Translations under genes and position numbers: made by a program
DNA from: Chloranthus sessilifolius
Taxonomy: Eukaryota > Streptophyta > Magnoliopsida > Chloranthales > Chloranthaceae
Assembly: GCA_021018995.1 (NCBI GenBank)
Contig: CM037588.1
Coordinates: forward strand, 145,347,725-145,411,724
DNA length: 64,000 bases
Direction of reading: 5' to 3'
Part shown: positions 1 to 9,850 of the stretch, piece after piece
How positions within the stretch are numbered: position 1 is the stretch's first letter
Layout: each line of letters starts with the position of its first letter
The notes under the pieces: model-generated
The model's database searches: none
Seen by the model: only the letters and a program-made list of their open reading frames with translations
Told to the model about the DNA's origin: nothing

Positions 1-1096
1 ATTTAGAGCAACATCAATTCTGAAATATTTGTCTAACACAGCATGAATAAGAACTTTGAATTTTGACACAAATAATAAATTGGAAAACTTTGTTATGACT
101 AAGAACTCAGAAATTTGAACTTCAGAATTTCAGAACCTCAGCTATTTTTGAATGTGAACTTCGAATCAGAACTCCGAAAAATCAGTAAATATGTTATGTA
201 TACAAGCTTTAATATAAGTTAGCATTTGTATTTGATTTTGAGTACATACGAACGAAACCCTAGATCCTACCAACCGTGTTGACGGTATTAATTTGGCGCA
301 AGTTTCTCTCATGGTGTAAGGGCTTGTTGCACTTCAGAAAATGAGTTCATGAACGACGATGGTCAGTAGGGTTTCCCATCGGTAACGTAGTCCGCTCTCA
401 TGCTATATGTAATTTGGGAGATAAAATTAATTTATAATTTTAAGACAAGAAGCATGCTAATTCAGAGGTTTTTGAACACATCAGATGAATTATATTAGTT
501 TTGACCTCATGATTAGAACTGGAGATTTAGTTTGCAAGGCAATCTTTTGAAAATCATATTTGATCCGATTTCTGTCTTTGAAAACCTTTACTTATAATGA
601 AATGTAAATAGACATGCTTCCTCTATTGGGCTTTGTTATTAGCTCACCCTCGACTATATGTCACAGGTGCTGAGACTGACCTAGGATCTGAGGATCTGGA
701 GGACTCCGATTATATTCCTGAGGAGGAATTGGAGACGCCTGTAGAGGAGTTTTTCCCCTGATTCCTAGTTTATCTTTTTGGTATTTTTGTTTAGAATTAT
801 TCTTTGAATATTGGGCCTTAGGCCAGTGTTTTGTCTTTTTGATATCACTCGAGGAACCATTATTAGGAACCACTATTTTAGGTGTTGGATTGGCCACCAC
901 CGATGGTTCTTCCTGGTTCCTCAGGGTGATATATTATTTTGTTAAGCTTTTTTTCTTGCTTACTCTATGCTTTGCCTTTGTTTTTAGATCTTTGTTATGC
1001 TGCCGGCTTCTGTTTGTTTCGGCTTATTGAGAAATCAATAAGTTGATGAACCACCCTTTCCTATACCTTAGGGATTGGAAAAGTCGGGTCGTCACA
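1..1096 (+). repeat. 5' LTR of Gypsy-1 (window starts inside it)
   Basis: Base 1 corresponds to about base 3912 of the downstream copy, and the two copies can be followed side by side for about 1 kb with scattered substitutions. It ends in TCGTCACA at 1096, directly before a tRNA primer site, as expected for an LTR end. The start lies outside the window. A weak ORF (839-1030) inside it has no known match and is probably not coding. Confidence 0.88.
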
Positions 1097-1098
1097 GT

Positions 1099-1110
1099 TG
1101 GTATAAGAGC
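1099..1110 (+). other. Primer binding site, initiator tRNA-Met type
   Basis: TGGTATAAGAGC lies two bases after the LTR end. It differs at one base from TGGTATCAGAGC, the complement of the 3' end of plant initiator tRNA-Met and the usual primer site of plant chromoviruses. Gypsy-B carries the perfect version. Confidence 0.85.
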
Positions 1111-1206
1111 GAGACTCTAGGTTCAGAGTCTTAAGGCTAAGGGTTAGATTGTCTTAACAATCAATACTGATCAATTGTTATTATTTTTCAACAATGACAG
1201 ATCAGC

Positions 1207-2470
1207 ATGCCTCCGCGGTTCAGAGGCAGAGGCCGAGGTAGAGAGGGACCTCGCATGGCTCATCTTGAGGAGATTGATGAGGGCGTAGGTACCTCGAGAG
1301 GGAGAGACAGAGTGGCTACCGGTCCTAATGCTAATCCGTTGGGAACTGGTAGAGGCGGAGGAGGAAATGTTGACCAGGTGTTGGCGGCCTTGGCCAACAA
1401 CATGGCTCAACAGACTGCCGCCATAGATTGACAGACTGAGATGCTGACAGTCAGACATCAACCAGGGGGATTCACCGAGTTCAGGAGGATGAGATCTCCT
1501 ACAATCTCAGGGCAGATGGATCCGATGGAAGCCGAGGCATGGCTTGATGAGATGGAAAAGATTTTTGAGGTGTTACAGTGTACAGATGTTGAGAAGGTAC
1601 GCTGGGCATCCTTCAAACTTTTGGGTGATGCCAGTCCGTGGTGGAAATCTGTTTCCAGGATGCGAGAGCAGGACTATCCCGATACTCCATGGACTTGGGC
1701 AGAATTCATGGAGACGTTCAATGATCAGTATTTTCCAAAGATCGTGCGTAGCCAGTGGGAAGTCCAGTTTATAAGACTGGAGCAGAATGAGATGTCTGTG
1801 CGCGAGTATGGCGCAAAGTTTGATAGACTTTCTCGATTTGCACCCTTACATGTGGTCATTGAGCTGATGAGGGCTCAGAAATTTCAGAGAGGGTTGAGGC
1901 CGAATATTCAAGAGAGGGTGTCGATGTGAGAGATGGAGATGTATGCGGGCATCATGGCAAAGGCTCTCATTGGAGAGAAAGACATCCAGAAACAGTACCT
2001 GAGGTGAGAGCAGGGAAATAAAAATCGGTTTGGCTAGGGACAGTTGAGTGCATCTGAGCAGGTGAACAAAAAGCCGAGGTTCTCTAAACCTCCTCCCTAT
2101 CCTAGCCAGCCATCGTATTCTGCTTGAGGACCCGATGTCGTCTTCCTATCGAGAGGAAGTTCTTCACCAGGGCGACCTTTCAAAGCCGGGAGCACTACTG
2201 CGAGTGGAGCTTCTGTAGCTCAGGGATCATCACGAGGACCAGCTGCTACTCCTGCTCCTACTCCAACATGTACAAGATGTGGGAAACCACATAAGATGGA
2301 GGATTGCCGACGAAACACTGGGGGATGCTTCAAGTGTGGACAGATTGGTCATATGATCAAGGATTGTCCTACGGCAGACAAGGGAAGGACTACGTCAGTC
2401 TCTCTGAAGTCCGACCTCTGATTCAAGGTTGAGCTTATAGATGCCCAAACGTCGAATGACGTGATCCAAG
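1207..2470 (+). pseudogene. Gypsy-1 gag (broken)
   Basis: Gag would form the retroelement capsid. The start at 1207 opens with an arginine/glycine-rich N-terminus (MPPRFRGRGRGREG), usual for this family. The retrotransposon gag domain follows at about 1500-1900 (WWKSVSRMR, TWAEFMETFNDQYFP). A zinc knuckle CFKCGQIGHMIKDC is at 2326-2367, preceded by a partial cysteine motif from 2269. The frame is interrupted by TGA at 1429-1431 and 1927-1929 and further TGA codons near 2005 and 2125. Several sit where CGA would be expected, consistent with C-to-T decay of methylated CpG. The product is not functional as it stands. Confidence 0.85.
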
Positions 2471-2593
2471 GTATCATTAAAGTTGAGATGTCAATTCTTG
2501 CATTGGTTCTGTTATTTAATATTTTAATTCATTTAAGTAAATTTTAAACAACATTAGAATCATTGCATATAATTAACAAACTTTTTAATAAAG
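2471..2593 (+). other. Putative 123-nt intron between zinc knuckle and protease
   Basis: The segment starts GTATCATT and ends ATAAAG, is much more AT-rich than its flanks, and breaks the frame. Removing it places CAAG next to GTACCC and the gag-protease frame continues. A different AT-rich segment lies at the same codon position in Gypsy-B (39628-39772). Splicing is inferred from sequence only. Confidence 0.6.
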
Positions 2594-3534
2594 GTACCCT
2601 TATAATGAGTCGTAGAGGCGACTTGAGTAAAATTGAAGCACGAGTACTGATAGACCGCGGGTCTACACACTCGTTTATTACTCCTCTTTTCTCCGAGAAG
2701 TTGGGTATCACTCTCGAACCCCTTGCTTTCATTTTAGACATGAAAATATCTACGGGAAGTTCGGTGAGCATGGACACAGCATGTCAGTCAGTCATCGTGA
2801 TGATTGATGAGCACGAGACAGTGACCGACATGATTACGTTGAGCATGGAAGGGTTCGACGTTATTCTTAGGATGGATTGGTTGGCAGCTTATCACACGAG
2901 TGTGGATTGTCTATGGAAGATCGTGACCTTCCGACCGCCAAAGCTAAAATCCTTCCAATTCTGTGGAGTTAAATCAAAGGTTGCGCCGTTGGTTTCGGCC
3001 ATTAAGGCCGAGCGCATGATGAGGAATGGCTGCAGTGGGTATCTAGCTTACTTGCAAGATTCTACAAAAAAGAAGAACGACTTGGCTTTTATCACGGTGG
3101 TCTGCGAGTATCCTGATGTCTTTCAAGAGGACTTACCTGGATTGCCACCTGATCGAGAGATTAAGTTTGCGATCGAGCTAGCGCCGGGCACAAAACCGTT
3201 GTCTAAAGCTCCATATAGAATGGCGTCTGCGGAATTGAAAGAGCTCAAGGAACAGCTTCAGGAGCTGTTAGACAAAGGCTTCATTCGACCGAGTGTTTCT
3301 CCTTGGGGTGCACCAGTTCTTTTTCTGAAAAAGAAGGATGGATCGATGAGTTTGTGTATCGATTATCGACAGCTCAACAAGATGACAATTAAGAATCGTT
3401 ATCCTCTTCCGCGAATAGATGACTTGTTTGATCAATTGCAAGGTGCAAAGTTCTTCTCGAAGATTGATCTGAGGTCAGGCTATCACTAACTCAAGATCAA
3501 GGCGGAAGATATATCCAAAACTGCGTTTCGTACG
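2594..3534 (+). pseudogene. Gypsy-1 protease and truncated reverse transcriptase
   Basis: The aspartic protease is seen as [20 protein letters not shown] at about 2644-2703; its active-site triplet reads DRG where DSG or DPG is usual. The linker is followed by the RT start ([62 protein letters not shown]). A TAA at 3487-3489 stops the frame. The open frame from 2563 to 3489 is the longest in this element, but its first 30 bases belong to the putative intron. The reading ends in KTAFRT at about 3534, before the YxDD catalytic box, so polymerase activity is impossible. Confidence 0.9.
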
Positions 3535-4975
3535 TTGAAGGATGAAAAGGGTCAAAAGATCCAAAATTTAACAAACACAGAACTGAAGAAATTCGAGGGT
3601 CGAATTTTGAAATTTTAAGCCTGATGCAAATTTTGAAATTCGAGGGTCGAATTTGAATTTAACCATCGAATTTGAATTCGACGGTCGAATTGTGCCCTGT
3701 TTCAGGCCTTTGAAATTTTGTTGGATTTTTTTCTTAGCAAGCTTTTGGTTTGACTTTTGGTCCTATATTAACACTGACAGTGTTAATCTTTATAGGTTTT
3801 GAATTTGAGAGTCCTTTGTGAGGACTGTTTTTGCTTGTTTTGGAACCGTCTTTGTTGAGGTAGGGGAACCCTACACTTGATTTGCACTCTATTATAAGTA
3901 TAGGCTGTTTGATTTAGAGCAACATAAATTCTGAAATATTTGTCTAACACAGCATGAATAAGAACTTTGAATTTTGACACAAATAAGAAATTGGAAAACT
4001 TTGTTATGACTAAGAACTCAGAAATTTGAACTTTAGAACTTTAGAACCTCAGCTATTTTTGAATGTGAACTTCGAATCAGAACTCCGAAAATTCAGTAAA
4101 TATGTTATGTATACAAGCTTTGATATAAGTTAGCATTTGTATTCGATTTTAGGTACATATGAATGAAACCCTAGATCCTACCAACCGTGTTGACGGTATT
4201 AATTTGGCGCAAGTTTCCCTCATAGCGTAGGGGCTTGTTGCACTTCAGAAAATGGGTTCATGAACGACGATGGTCAGTAGGGTTTCCCATCGGTAACGTA
4301 GTCCGCTCTCATGCTATATGTAATTTGGGAGATAAAATTAAATTATAATTTTAAGACAAGAAGCATGCTAATTCAGAAGTTTTTGAACACATTAGATGAA
4401 TTATATTAGTTTTGACCTTATGATTAGAACTGGAGATTTAGTTTGCAAGACAATCTTTTGAAAACTATATTTGATCCGATTTCTGTCTTTGAAAACCTTT
4501 ACTTATAATGAAATGCAAATAGACATGTTTCCTCTATTGAGCTTTGTTGTTAGCTCACCCTCGACTATACATCACAAGTGCTGAGATTGACCTAGGATCT
4601 GAGGATCTGGAGGACTCCGATTATATTCTTGAGAAGAAATTGGAGACGCCTGCAGAGGAGTTTTTTCCCTGATTCCTAGTTTATCTTTTTGGTACTTTTA
4701 TTTAGAATTATTCTTTGAATATTGGGCCCTAGGCCAGTGTTTTATCTTTTTTATATCACTCGAGGAACTATTATTAGGAACCACTATTTTAGGTGTTGGA
4801 TTGGCCATCACCGGTGGTTCTTCCTGGTTCCTCAAGGTGATATATTGTTTTGTTAAGCTTTTGTTCTTGCTTACTCTATGCTTTACCTCTACTTTTAGAT
4901 CTTTGTTATGCTGTCGGCTTCTGTTTGTTTCGGCTTATTGCGAAATCAATAAATTGATGAACAGGCCTTTCCTAT
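3535..4975 (+). repeat. 3' LTR of Gypsy-1, truncated at its end
   Basis: This is the second copy of the 1-1096 repeat, with about 380 additional upstream bases. The first 200 bases hold several copies of a TTCGAGGGTCGAA / TTCGACGGTCGAA-like dyad (about 3595-3695). A TATA-like stretch lies near 3890 (CTATTATAAGTATAGG). Similarity to the 5' LTR stops at about 4975, within the last 45 bases, so the LTR end and the target duplication are missing. Confidence 0.85.
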
Positions 4976-6913
4976 AAGCCGGAAAATACTCCTCAGGAGG
5001 AACCTCAGGCTCTTCCTCAGGTGTGTAATCAGGACCAACCTCGCAGCCCCGAACTGCCACATCAGTACCTGGACCTATGGCGTATAGTCGAAGTGAGCTA
5101 ACTAACAAAGCTCAGTAGAAGAACGACATCAATAGCATTGTATTTTAACTAACATGGTTTCAAAACATATATCGGAATATAGCATGTCAAAACAGATATG
5201 CAGATAAAAGACGAAATTTAAGTGCAGAAAATCATATGTAGAATCAATTTCTAAATAGGTGAAGACAAATTCAAGAACAGATGCAAGGTTTCAGTGTTTT
5301 AGTTTCTCTAACTTTTATATACAAAGTTCAGTAATTCATGACTTAATCCTCAACTTACAATAACTCCCGAGTAAACTATATCTCGAGAGTAGGAATATAG
5401 CCGATGGGAACCCTACCTACCATGGTCGTTCATGAACCCTTTTTCAGGATGCAACATGCCTCTACGTCATGAGGGAAGCTTGTGCCAGGAAGATGTTCAT
5501 AAATTTTTGAGGGGTCGTTCAGGTCAATCATAAAACAGATGCAGATACTAATATAAATCAGATTCAAGTTTCTTATACATAGTTCAAATTCTTGATTTCA
5601 GATTTTTAGCTTTTCAGGGTTTAAGCAGATTCAGGTTTCAATTTTTTATATCAATATCAGTTTATAGATGTGATTTCAATGACATATACAAGTTCAAAGA
5701 TTCTAATTCAAAATATCCATGCGAATTAAAATAAAATACTGTAAAGATAAGATTCTCTTACCAAAACTTGGAGTTGCGCGAAGTCAAGCAAAATCCTATT
5801 GATAGCCTCTCGCCTACAATCTATATCACAAACATATGATGATGTATCAAGGTTAACTCTAATTACTAATAATTTAGAACTATTTAAGTGTTTCCTCAAT
5901 CGAGTCGAAACAAGCAAGTTTGCGTCAATCTTAGAATTTGATGTAATATTCCCCTAATTTTTTTACCTTCAACAAGATTGATTTACGAGTTAGTCAAAAC
6001 ACAAACATTGTAGAGTTTGCAGTTCACTTTCCGACGCAAAAAGAATCATATCAATAGAAGTTTGGAGTAAAACGTTGCGGCTAAAATACCAAGATAGTAT
6101 CGGAAAGAAAATGAAAACGAAGACAAAAACCAAGTTCTGTCCTCGCTCGAGCGATGCGATTTTTCGCCCTGTTTTCACCTTTATCGAATCCCACACATTC
6201 CCAAAATAAAACCCAAGTTTAATCAATTGATTCTAAACCTTAAACTCAATAAAAATCATATCTTTAATCAAGGATTCCACGCTTTGAATCGAGTCACGCA
6301 AACGGAGTTTCGGAATGAAATCGGATGATTTCCTTGACGATTCGCGCCGCGATCGATCCCTACTCGTTCATCACGATCTCAACCTCTCCCAAATAATAAA
6401 ATGAATCCAAAATCGACCCGAGCTCGCCCTAGGATCAAGGGTTTCAAACAAAAAGAGGGGTTTTAAAGAGAAGGGTTTACAAATTAATCACCCTCAAGGA
6501 ATAGTGAGGGCACGATAAGTGCGGAGTTTGCGTGGGATTGTACGGTCCAACTCTCGTTTAGGGTTTTCAGTGGATGGGGCTCTCGTTCCCTCTTTCTCTC
6601 CTCTAAACAAAACCCCAAACCTAATTGCATACGGGAGAAACTAATCCCTCTTATAATGCGGTTGCTCATGGTGTAAAGCACACACACAAACTTATGTGTA
6701 AAAACTTCTAATTCCATAACTCAAATTCGGTGTTGAGTGGCCACACCGAGATCAGTGCACGACTTTCGCACTAGAGTCCAAACAAGCTCTAAATAAAAAT
6801 TCGTTCGCACAGTCCCATTTAAATAATAATCCAAAACACATGGCGACATCGGTCGCTGAGCCAAACACGTAAATAGGGTTGATCTAATTCCGGTAAAAAT
6901 ACGGGTCTTTACA
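4976..6913 (-). repeat. LTR of Gypsy-A
   Basis: The LTR begins on the minus strand with TGTAAAGACCCG at 6913, right after a polypurine tract, which fixes its start. It is distantly related to the other LTRs here: the block near 5400-5480 (a dinucleotide-rich GATGGG..ACCCT, then a TCGTTCATGAAC-like stretch) occurs in Gypsy-1 on the plus strand and in Gypsy-B. A TATA-like ATTATAAGAGGG lies on the minus strand near 6645-6660. Its terminal end is lost at the junction with Gypsy-1. No coding capacity is evident. Confidence 0.75.
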
Positions 6914-6929
6914 TTCTACCCTCCTTAGG
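6914..6929 (-). other. Polypurine tract of Gypsy-A
   Basis: On the minus strand, CCTAAGGAGGGTAGAA directly precedes the LTR start TGTAAAG. This is the plus-strand priming site typical of plant chromoviruses. Gypsy-B has CCTAAGGTGGGGAGAA at the equivalent place. Confidence 0.85.
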
Positions 6930-7534
6930 AATTTTCGTTCTCGAAAATGAAAATGGGTAGCTTAACCGTTCTATGGTAAGTCCTTATCCTAACACAAGTT
7001 CTTATCCAGGCCAATAATCGAAACAGTCCGAAGTTTAAAGAGAATGGGTCGCTATGTGATAAGCTTCACTAAGCACGCTTTTTCAAGGGTCAAGATCCGT
7101 AGTAACATGGATGTACTGCATGTGGCATCCCATACCGCCATAGAGGATTACATCTGTACATGAATGCATACCTTCCCGAGTGTCACGTGCCTGTAAATAT
7201 ATCTCACTGTGATTCAAACCTAGCATACACATCTACCTCACCCTTTTCTCACTAGACCACATACACTATGATGGTAATTTCTCGAGTAGAAATTTCAGAT
7301 GTCAGAGTCGAATACTTGTTCAGAAGCGTAACCACATCCTTGGTATACATATTCTAACCGATGACACGGGTTCTACTGATACACGATTCTAACCAAGAAT
7401 GAATAAATATGATATTTAAGATTTTATTATGTGATCATTATAGATATATGTAATGTTTGTTTGGAAAAGAACGAGTTTTAAACGTCAAAAGTACTTAAAT
7501 TTTTCTTACATCTACATAGTTTACGATTTACATT

Positions 7535-7996
7535 CATTTGAAAAGTTGTGAAAATTGCTCGCGAATTTCTGCTTCGCGCTCCCAAGTGGCTTTCTCTGAA
7601 GAGTGGTTCCGCCACTTCACGAGTACTAAGGGAATGCTCTTGGTCCTTAAGATATGCTCTTTACGATCCAAGATTTATACCGGGTCCTTACCCAAGGATA
7701 AGTCTTCCTGGAGCTCAATGGGATGGTAGTCCAATACATGAGTCGGGTCCTTCATGTAATTCCATAACATGGACACATGAAACACATTGTCCATGCCCGA
7801 TAGCTTCAGGGGTAAGGCTACACGGTAAGCGACCTCGCCGACTCGGCCCAATACCTTAAAAGGTCCAACATAGCACGGACTCAGCTTCCTACGCTTTCCA
7901 AAATGCGTCACGCCTTTTGTAGGAGAGATTTGGACAAAAATGTTATCTCCCACCTGAAACGCATGTATTAGTGACAAAACACAAATCCTGGCCCCA
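7535..7996 (-). pseudogene. Gypsy-A integrase C-terminus and chromodomain
   Basis: Minus-strand reading from about 7960 gives FQVGDNIFVQISPTKGV and VGPFKVLGRVGEVAYRVALP, the conserved C-terminal part of chromovirus integrase. The chromodomain follows (ILDRKEHILRTKSIPLVLVK, then WRNHSSEKATWE), ending near 7540. This domain is known to target integration to marked chromatin in the family. One TAA at 7675-7677 separates the two parts. Sequence upstream of FQV is unrelated at this end because Gypsy-B begins at about 7997. Confidence 0.88.
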
Positions 7997-9387
7997 TGAT
8001 GGCAGTGGTTTGGCACCCGAAACCCATCAAAATCGATTGAGGTGGCGCTAAGGCGAGCATCGAAGACATTAATAAAGTAGAACCATACTAATTAACCATC
8101 ATAACAAAATAAGGAAACTAGTACTATCCCTCAAAAACTTAAAATGACGGTTCTAATTCTATATGAATACCTATGGAAAGGGAATTGGCGAGAACCACCG
8201 GTAAGGACCGTTCCTTACCGAAACATGGTTGACCAAAAATTAAGTACAATTGTCTTCCAAATTAAGTATTCTTCACATGATCTCAAAATACTAGTCTCTC
8301 AACCGAAGGCCAGATATATTTGACATCATACAAAGAAAACAGCCCTTAGGGGGAGATTTTTTCTAAATCCTCACCAGGAGATAACTCAGGATCCTCCCTC
8401 TCCAAGATCTCTGTTCCAATGCCTTCACCTAAACCTGTGACATTTAATCGAGGAATGAGCTTCATCTAAGCTCAGTAGGAAAAAACTCATAGCATGCTTA
8501 TTGTAACATCAAACATATATCTCATGGTATAATGAAATAAAATTGTCAAAATATATGCACAGTGTGATGATCATGGCATGAAAGACACAAGCGATACTTG
8601 TTTGAGATTCATAAAACATGTTCACATCTTTATTCCAACACATGAAAGAAAACTTAAAAGTGCTTTACTTAAAGTATTGGAATGAGGAACTATAGCCTCA
8701 AGCTCCTGATGGAATACCCACCATCGTCGCTCATATGAATCATTTTCACATATATCTAAGGTCCCATAAATTTGGACACTTGGCCGAACATATTTACCGT
8801 TATACGATAGGAGTCACAATTCACACATTACAAAGGGTGTACGGATTGGCCGCTGTACCGGTCACGGATATCCTGCCGCGTCAGTCACGGTTATACCGCC
8901 GCGTCGGTCGGGTATTCACATAGAATCTTAAATCAAAGTGCATACATATAGCTTATCGCTGTGTAAAGTGATAATTATAGTTTAACTCAAAAGTCAAAAT
9001 GAAATGTGAAGATCACACACACATACGTAAATTGGAATGAATCTCGAAAGATTTCATACTACTCACACAATTCGGAAATATGATGATACGAATGCCTTTT
9101 CAAATTGAAGTCATAAACGAAATTCACATGATTGAATCAAAATTTGCATCATATCATAACACATGCTAATGTAGTAATTGCACATGATATCAAGTGTTCC
9201 CTACCTCAAAATCTTAACCCGCACACGCTCAATCCGCTTTTTGGGTTTGTCCTTCATCACACAACACCAGGTCACCTAACATATAAAATCCATGGTTCAC
9301 ACATTAGAACTATGCTAAACATACTATGACAACTCCCCTCAAAATCTCACAGTCAAAACATAATAAAATACCGAATCTGGCAATTTT

Positions 9388-9850
9388 GATCGATCGAATC
9401 TCTATTTCGATCGATCGAAACCCGATTTTGATCGATCGAACTCATTTCGATCGGTCGAACTCCTCAAAGCATATATCACCTCTCAGTTCGATCGAACGAT
9501 TCTACCATTTCAATCGAACGAACACAAATTCGATATATCGAAATAAATTTTAATCAGTCGAATTCTCACATAGCCAAATGCCTACAACACAATTTGATTG
9601 AACGAATCCTAATTTGGTCGATCGAAATCACAGAATTCAATCGATCGAAACTATTTTGATCGGTCGAATCCCTTAGAAGCTAACTGACAATCTACACAAT
9701 TCGATCGAACGAATTTTGATTCGATCGATCGAATTTCTAATTTGATCGATCGAAGATTTTTCGATCTGTCGAATCCTCAAAACAGGCTTTTCTAAAATCT
9801 CTGTTCTATACGTTTCGATTGATCGAGTGTGAGATTCGATCGATAGTAAC
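9388..9850. repeat. Array of TTCGATCGATCGAA-type palindromes
   Basis: Some 15 or more imperfect copies of a 14-bp dyad occur here, in the variants TTCGATCGATCGAA, TTCGATCGGTCGAA and TTCGATCGAACGAA, spaced irregularly by about 15-40 bases of unrelated sequence. The array continues at 32925-33025 across the Tat insertion, and the intact version is at 42490-43085 in the other LTR. A further cluster lies upstream of the extra ORF (35685-36095). Confidence 0.9.
9846..9850. other. Target site duplication of the Tat element, left copy
   Basis: GTAAC directly precedes the TG of the LTR at 9851. The same GTAAC directly follows the CA of the other LTR (32909-32913). Five bases is the usual duplication length for Ty3/gypsy integrases. 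Confidence 0.95.

Larger units (their letters stand above)
1..4975 (+). mobile_element. Gypsy-1: internally deleted Ty3/gypsy chromovirus-like element
   Basis: Two long direct repeats (1-1096 and 3535-4975) in the same orientation flank gag, protease and the start of RT, so this is one LTR retrotransposon entered inside its 5' LTR. Order LTR, primer site, gag, zinc knuckle, protease, RT on the plus strand is Ty3/gypsy order. The RT reading breaks off around 3534 and runs straight into LTR sequence: the rest of RT, RNase H, integrase and the polypurine tract are missing. The 3' LTR is itself cut at about 4975, where it meets an LTR of opposite orientation. Chromovirus placement rests on similarity of gag and RT to Gypsy-B; the chromodomain is not present here. 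Confidence 0.85.
4976..7996 (-). mobile_element. Gypsy-A: 3' end of a minus-strand chromovirus
   Basis: Read on the minus strand, this holds an integrase C-terminus with chromodomain (7996 to 7535), a polypurine tract (6929 to 6914) and an LTR (6913 down to about 4976). The other part is probably 43672-46170, with Gypsy-B inserted between, since that piece stops at the same point of integrase (the FQV region) and has the same orientation. The two ends do not fit base for base (about 45 extra bases on each side), so two separate copies remain possible. Confidence 0.7.
7997..9850 (-). repeat. 3' LTR of Gypsy-B, outer part
   Basis: The sequence can be followed against 41080-42970 (shared blocks include the GGCGCTAAGG stretch near 8045, GAGCTTCAT near 8458 and the palindrome array from 9388). 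The lower boundary is set at TGATGGCAG, which aligns with TGTGACAGC at 41080, and is uncertain by a few bases. It stops at 9850, the first base before the Tat LTR, and resumes at 32914. Confidence 0.85.

Noticed and set aside
5726..6717. Small minus-strand ORFs inside the Gypsy-A LTR
   Set aside because: No motif and no conservation visible between related LTRs; chance frames.
9388..9850. Palindrome array as a CRISPR array
   Set aside because: The units are 14-bp dyads with irregular spacers in a plant LTR; no repeat-spacer regularity and no cas genes.
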